This document shows positions 58,898-64,000 of a DNA stretch of 64,000 bases, one piece after another. The translations under genes and the position numbers were made by a program. Origin of the DNA: Anoplopoma fimbria (lineage: Eukaryota > Chordata > Actinopteri > Perciformes > Anoplopomatidae); contig NC_072472.1 in NCBI RefSeq assembly GCF_027596085.1, positions 10,628,219 to 10,692,218 of the forward strand, written 5' to 3'. The notes beneath the pieces were generated by a model. That model worked only from the letters and a program-made list of their open reading frames with translations, searched no databases and was not told the DNA's origin. Every line of letters starts with the position of its first letter. Within the stretch, counting starts at the first letter, position 1.

Positions 58898-59259
58898 GGT
58901 GTTGTGACCAAATGGTAAAAAATTAACCTGTTCTCTGCTGATCTTGAATTAAAAATGTAATGGCACTGGCAGCTCGGCTGTGCACTCACTGGCCGCAAAC
59001 CAGTCAGCATTTAAAAGTGGACTTCAGATCAGAGAGCCTCTCACACTTTGGTCAAAACACTGCAGTCTATTTTTGGGAAAATAAAAGCAGGTTTAACTGG
59101 TCGGACAGACTGGAAACTTCTCTGAAATGTCCAACTTTGTGTGGTGATGAAAGTCTGGATTGCAGAGCTGCCTCTCCCCAGCCCGAGCCTCTGTCAGCAC
59201 AGGGGATGCATGGTCCAAACTTGTTGCATATCCTTTTAAAAAAAAAAAAAAAAAAAAAG

Positions 59260-59590
59260 CTCTTTGTGCTCCACGAGAATTCTCCCAAATTTTCCCCCCC
59301 CACCACACACACACACACACACACACACCCTCCCTTGGCTCGATGACCGTGCAGGCTGAATCTGCAACCAGGGCGCTTCAATGCATGTGTGTTAGTTGCA
59401 GAGATATTCCTCATCACCAGTCGGTGCAAACATACTTCCAAATTGTCTCGTCATGTTCGGCAAAAACGAATCCACCCAAAGTGTTTTTTTGATTTTTTTT
59501 TCTCTCCCCCCTTTTTTTCTTTAAAGCCACTATTTTCATGCGAGAGAAAGGTGGTGGTGGTGTTGTTGTTGGTGGTGGTGGTGGTGGGAT
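59260..59590. repeat. Simple repeats between ephb4 promoter and start codon
   Basis: Contains a (CA)n run at about 59304-59328, T and C runs at 59484-59520 and an interrupted (GGT)n/(GTT)n trinucleotide run at about 59550-59588. A poly-A run lies just outside at 59238-59258. These would sit in the 5' UTR or a first intron if the promoter call is right. Confidence 0.8.
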
Positions 59591-59639
59591 ACTGTGCAGC
59601 ACGTCTAGCCTGGCCTGGATTAAAAGCACCCTCCTCCCC

Positions 59640-59880
59640 CCAAAAAAACCCCAAAATGAGACTGAAACTGCGGGGAGATGTCAGCAGACTGAGCGAGCAG
59701 CGGATGCGTGGAAGTTGAGCACTACGGCAGCTCGTGCGGAGGACTACCACGCGCTGTGTCCGCCGAGGACTTCATCCCGGCATCGAACCCGGAGTCCAAT
59801 GGCACCAGCAAGCCCCGCCCACAGACCAGCGTTTCCATAGCAGCACAGTCAAAGGAACGCGTTAACCAAAAGAGTTTCCC
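59640..59880 (-). promoter_or_regulatory. ephb4: Probable ephb4 promoter and 5' UTR region
   Basis: This is a local CpG-rich stretch about 0.75-1 kb upstream of the ephb4 start codon. It contains an Sp1-type GC box (GGGCGGGGC on the minus strand, 59812-59820) and a CCAAT box (59796-59800 on the plus strand). I see no clear TATA box. Whether the 5' UTR is continuous to 58898 or spliced cannot be told from sequence alone. Confidence 0.5.
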
Positions 59881-59924
59881 AGGAGCGCCCTTCAAAATAA
59901 AACACACATTATTATTATTATTAT

Positions 59925-59957
59925 ATTCCTTTATTGATCCCCATGGGGGAAATTCAA
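59925..59957 (-). mobile_element. LINE-type 3' tail, reversed, at edge of a minisatellite
   Basis: TTCCTTTATTGATCCCCATG then GGGGGAAATTC is the reverse complement of the fish LINE tail form seen at 18100 and 52146. The minisatellite at 59970 abuts it. Confidence 0.5.
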
Positions 59958-59969
59958 GTGTTGCAGCAG

Positions 59970-60365
59970 CTCAACTACACAGACACAGACAATAAATACA
60001 CATACTATACAACTACACAGACACAGACAATAAATACACATACTATACAACTACACAGACAATAAATACACATACTATACAACTACACAGACACAGACAA
60101 TAAATACACATACTATACAACTACACAGACAATAAATACACATACTATACAACTACACAGACAATAAATACACATACTATACAACTACACAGACACAGAC
60201 AATAAATACACATACTATACAACTACACAGACAATAAATACACATACTATACAACTACACAGACACAGACAATAAATACACATACTATACAACTACACAG
60301 ACACAGACAATAAATACACATAAATACAATAAATACACATAAATACAATAAATACACATACTATA
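59970..60365. repeat. Minisatellite array upstream of ephb4
   Basis: About ten tandem units built from AACTACACAGACAATAAATA and CACATACTATAC, with an optional extra CACAGA. Units are therefore roughly 32 or 38 bp, alternating irregularly. The array ends in short AATACACATAAATAC units. There are no unique spacers, so it is not CRISPR-like. Confidence 0.9.
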
Positions 60366-60824
60366 CATCACGAACATTTGACAATCCTAAATCGAGAATT
60401 AAAATGTCTTGGTATGGGAATATTTGTTCTTCTCACTGTTTCAACTCGAGGTGTTTTCCAACCCAAATACGGCGGGTTTCTTGTTTCATTCCCCACGAAG
60501 CAATGTTTAGGTTAGCTGTGAGCTTTTATTTTGACAACAGATTCAGACTGCTTTTGGTGTTATTTTAGACTATGCATGTGTGTCTTGACGCCAAAACAAC
60601 AATGAGGTCCGTCCTGTCTACAAGTAGCCTATTGGCATGCTGTTAACTGTCTTCTGGATGAAATCTGCAGGTATGTGCTGGTACAATCAGCCCAGACACT
60701 AGTTGGGTCCAACATCCCGAAGTTGTCCTGATTAAATCCCTGTTGGTATGGAAAACAATCCGATTGTGTACGCATTCTTTATGCTTACCAAAATCCATTT
60801 AATCTGTACTGAATTATGTTTGGT

Positions 60825-61495
60825 ACATTACATTACATTACAGTCATTTAGCAGACGCTTTTATCCAAAGCGACTTACAATAAGTGTATTCAACATAGAT
60901 ATTCAAGAGAACTACTAGTCACCAGAAGTCATAAGTGCATCTCCTTTCTTAAACAAGCATCTAAGAGCATAAACCAGAGCAAAAGTACAGAAACAAACTA
61001 ATACGAATACAATAAGTGCAACAAACTAATACGAATACAATAAGTGCAACAGACTAATACAAATACAATAAGTGCAACAAACTAATACAATAAGTGCAAC
61101 GAACTGATACGAATACAATAAGTGCAACAAACTAATACAATAAGTGCAACGAACTAATACAATAAGTGCAACGAACTAATACGAATACAATAAGTGCAAC
61201 AACTAATACGAATACAATAAGTGCTAAGCGGAAGGCTCAGGGTAGTACTTCTGAGTACTACCCTGGTACAACGTGCAATGACTACCCACTTAGAAAACTC
61301 CTAGCCACAGAGCAGCACTGCTGAATGATATAATGCAGGACTTCAAGGACACCTCTGCCGGGCCAATATCTTCTGGCACCAATATCTTCTGGCACTGGGG
61401 ATTTGAACACTTGCCCTGCAGATATGGTCTCCAGTTGAGGTCAATTAAGCTGAAGTCTGCAAAATGCAGATAGACCAATGGGCTATCACCTGACT
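60825..61495. mobile_element. Fish dispersed element carrying an internal minisatellite
   Basis: It starts (ACATT)n then CAGTCATTTAGCAGACGCTT and CCAAAGCGACTTACAATAAG, a phrase I recall as very common in teleost genomes. Inside, units of AACTAATACGAATACAATAA plus GTGCAAC repeat from about 60997 to 61223, some lacking ACGAAT. A 12-bp perfect inverted repeat (61238-61249 and 61254-61265) follows, then GGGATTTGAACACTTGCCCT. Confidence 0.6.
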
Positions 61496-64000
61496 CATGA
61501 TGCCACCCTGCAACCTGCTTTCTTGCAGTTTAATGGGGGGGGATGGATTTGCATAATTAGTTCTGTTAGAATTAGAAATTGGCTAACATGCATTTGTGCA
61601 AACTCTCTGACTTTTTAAGAAACGTGAATGTTTTATGACACCTCTCTTTTAAATGTGCATGGTTTCCTGTCATGTACCATCTGTAAATAGCATATTTTAA
61701 TGAGGACCCTAACATTACCGATTCATTACTACATCAGTGTCGCAGCGCAGCCTATTTTCTTATTTAATTAATGGGTGTTTTTCTCAAGGGGAACTGAGTG
61801 GAAACTCTTTTTGAAGACGATCTGCGGCATAAATAAGATAAAATGCTAATTTTAAGTCTAAATGACAAAATGTAAATAGGATATTTGCAATTCAAGCTCA
61901 CTAACAAGACCAGAACAATGTTTAATGTTGGCAAGGCAAGGCCAGTGTTTCTTGTTCTCTGGATTAAATTTGTCTTGTTATGTTTTTTTTTATAATGTCT
62001 GTAAAGTAGAATAACTGGGTGAAACACATTCAATTTATCCAACCTATTGACATCGCCACAGGCTAATGCATGCAATGCTGTATCAAACTAATTGAAGAAG
62101 GACTATGAAAACGTACAAACATCAAACTATGATGAGATCTGTGGTACAAAATATTTTTTTTCTCAACATCCATCCCCCATTTATGGTATTTACTGGGAAA
62201 GCTATCTTGCAAGTAAGATCAAAAGATAAAAACAGAACAGTTAGGACTTGTACTTGTCTTTTGATTTGTTTATATGATAACGCATGCTGCTTTGGTTTTC
62301 CTTTTGCATTTGCAGGATCAACTGCACTGCAAATATTGTATATCCACGATGAGTTAAATGAAAAAGAAAGGTCTACAGTTACAGAATCTGTAACCATCCC
62401 TATTGCTCACTTCTGCAACAACTGCCCTTCCTTTTCCTTTCAGTCCCTTTGTTAATATGTTAGCATGTGCCATAAGTGGATAGAAACTCAAAACAGCGAG
62501 CATAAGGGTGATGCTTAAGGGTATTCCAGTCACCAAAGCTGTCACATTCACTGTATGCAGTGCATGATATTCTTCTTCATAAGCTTTCACTTCTAGCCCT
62601 GCAAGCAGCAGTGGGAGCTACAACGGGAAGTAATTCTGAAACAAACAAGTCAGAAACGTTCCCGAGAGGTTACATTGTTCTTATCACAGTAAGTCTATGA
62701 TTCGTCTTGAGTGAAAGACAAAAAGAGCTTCTGGATCAAAATGACCACCAAGAGAAAACAAGGCTATTTGTTAGTTGTTTGTGAACACAATACTTGTTTT
62801 TAATACTAGTATTTTTTTTGCTGTGTTGTCAGACACCTGACTGTCATCGAAGTTTTATTGATTTGACTTTGGTGATCCCCTGACTTTTTGTTTACTGCCA
62901 CCAGCAGGTCAAAGTTTTTACTTATCCAGTGAAACATTTCACAATCTAGATAGACTAGATTAAGGTAGTCCCCTGACTCCTCCTCTAGCGCCACCATGTG
63001 GTTGGACATGAAATGTCTCAACAGCTATTGGATGGACTGCCGAGGCTTGTGTTACAGTCAATCATGTCCCCTTATGACTTTTGAGATCCCTCAGGCTTTC
63101 TCTTGCACCATCATCATGTCACAGTTTCAGTTTGTCCACTGCTGTATAACCAAATACTTTGTTTTTAGAGCTAATTAATCAATGTTAGCATTAAACATCA
63201 GCATGTTGTTTTACCACATTGACATTATCTTTTAGCTCAAAGCATTTGTGAGCACTTTATTTATTCAGTGTTTTGCTTGGGCACATTTAGACATGTGGAC
63301 AGGATGAGTCAGGGATTTATCCATCCATGACCCTGCAAACAATGGCCGACCCCCCTCTGCCTGAGCTTTAGCCATGCATGGTTGCATTAGTATTTGTCCA
63401 TGTATTATTTCCATATTACATAGAAAGGTGAGCACAATGAGAAGTAAACAGAATTTTTTGCATCATTTTTCACAACAAATGAATGGTCATAATGGCACAA
63501 TGCATGCAATGACCTAAACAGCTATTTGTTATTTAACAGTACGCTACTTGCACACCAGGAACAACTCGTAAAAAGATACGTAAACATTTTCTTTGCCAAG
63601 CCTCTTGTGGAACAATGCAGGAGCTCCTTCCTGGACTCAACAACAGAATCACCAGATAAGCATTTTCATTTCTGATTCTGTTCTTCGAAACGAAGCACTG
63701 CCTCCGTTGTCCCCCAAAGTCTTGATGTTTGCATTTTCTTTTCTTTTCCAGCAGCATCTATCTGGTCTGAACAAGTTCACTCTTCTGTAAATGTGTATTC
63801 AATAATATTTCAGGAGGCATTTGGGTGCGTCGTCCAAAGTTTTTCTTTTTTATTCCAACGCTTGCATATTCCTATATGCCATCATCTTAATTTTGAAATC
63901 ATGTGTCATCATTGCTACTACAAAATGAAAGTGTGCAGTTGGCCCGGGTGACATTATAAGTCTTCATGGGCTAAGCTCTGCCCTTGCAGATGCAGCTCAT
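61496..64000. other. Upstream flank, no gene seen
   Basis: AT-rich. Apart from the repeat at 62850-63245 I see no exon, promoter or RNA gene. Confidence 0.55.
62850..63245. mobile_element. Teleost interspersed repeat copy
   Basis: The order of short phrases (CTTTGGTGATCCCCTGACTT, TAGCGCCACCATG, AAATGTCTCAACAGCTATTG, CATCAGCATGTT, TTTAGCTCAAAGCA) matches a dispersed fish repeat I recall. The copy is degenerate, with no coding frame. Confidence 0.55.

Noticed and set aside
59970..61223. CRISPR-like regular repeats
   Set aside because: Units are contiguous or differ by small indels with no unique spacers, in a vertebrate genome. They are minisatellites.

Overview
The window is vertebrate genomic DNA, almost certainly from a teleost, probably a percomorph. 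It has intron-rich genes with GT–AG splice sites, very abundant (CA)n, (GA)n and (TA)n microsatellites, and several dispersed repeats that I recall as typical of ray-finned fish. I see no bacterial, phage, CRISPR or operon-type structure. No undescribed multigene system is visible.

The central gene is a complete Eph-family receptor tyrosine kinase on the minus strand, ephb4. Its 17 coding exons run from the start codon at 58897 to the stop at 25967. The exons sum to 2958 nt (985 residues plus stop), and every junction keeps frame with a GT donor and AG acceptor. The order is signal peptide, ligand-binding domain, cysteine-rich region, two fibronectin III repeats, one membrane segment, juxtamembrane [10 protein letters not shown], tyrosine kinase, SAM domain and a hydrophobic C-terminus. 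Motifs such as NTKTETSDLKW, ENPYTKVDTVAA and [10 protein letters not shown] identify EPHB4 rather than EPHB1, B2 or B3. I cannot say whether this is the ephb4a or ephb4b paralog. Intron 1 is 16.9 kb. A GC-box and CCAAT-box region at about 59.64-59.88 kb is the likely promoter.

The most notable protein feature is in the ligand-binding domain. Both cysteines of the usual long-range disulfide (human Cys61-Cys184) are replaced, by Trp70 and Ser187, while the second pair (Cys104 and Cys114) is kept.

At the left side, also on the minus strand, two exons (14629-14924 and 9186-9533) join in phase. They encode the N-terminal 214 residues of a second protein with a charged helical segment and a long polyglycine tract. 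I do not recognise it, and the rest lies left of the window or in exons I could not find.

The remaining sequence is intronic or intergenic. It holds two MITE-like elements with terminal inverted repeats (6270-6407 and 7071-7390), a diverged copy of the first (about 46.9-47.2 kb), a tRNA-derived SINE-like element (38406-38597), LINE tails and a reverse-transcriptase relic, a 228-bp-period duplication (24351-24788), two minisatellite arrays at 60-61.2 kb, and many microsatellites. A CpG-rich patch with an RFX X-box-like palindrome (5690-6110) is an unexplained candidate promoter.
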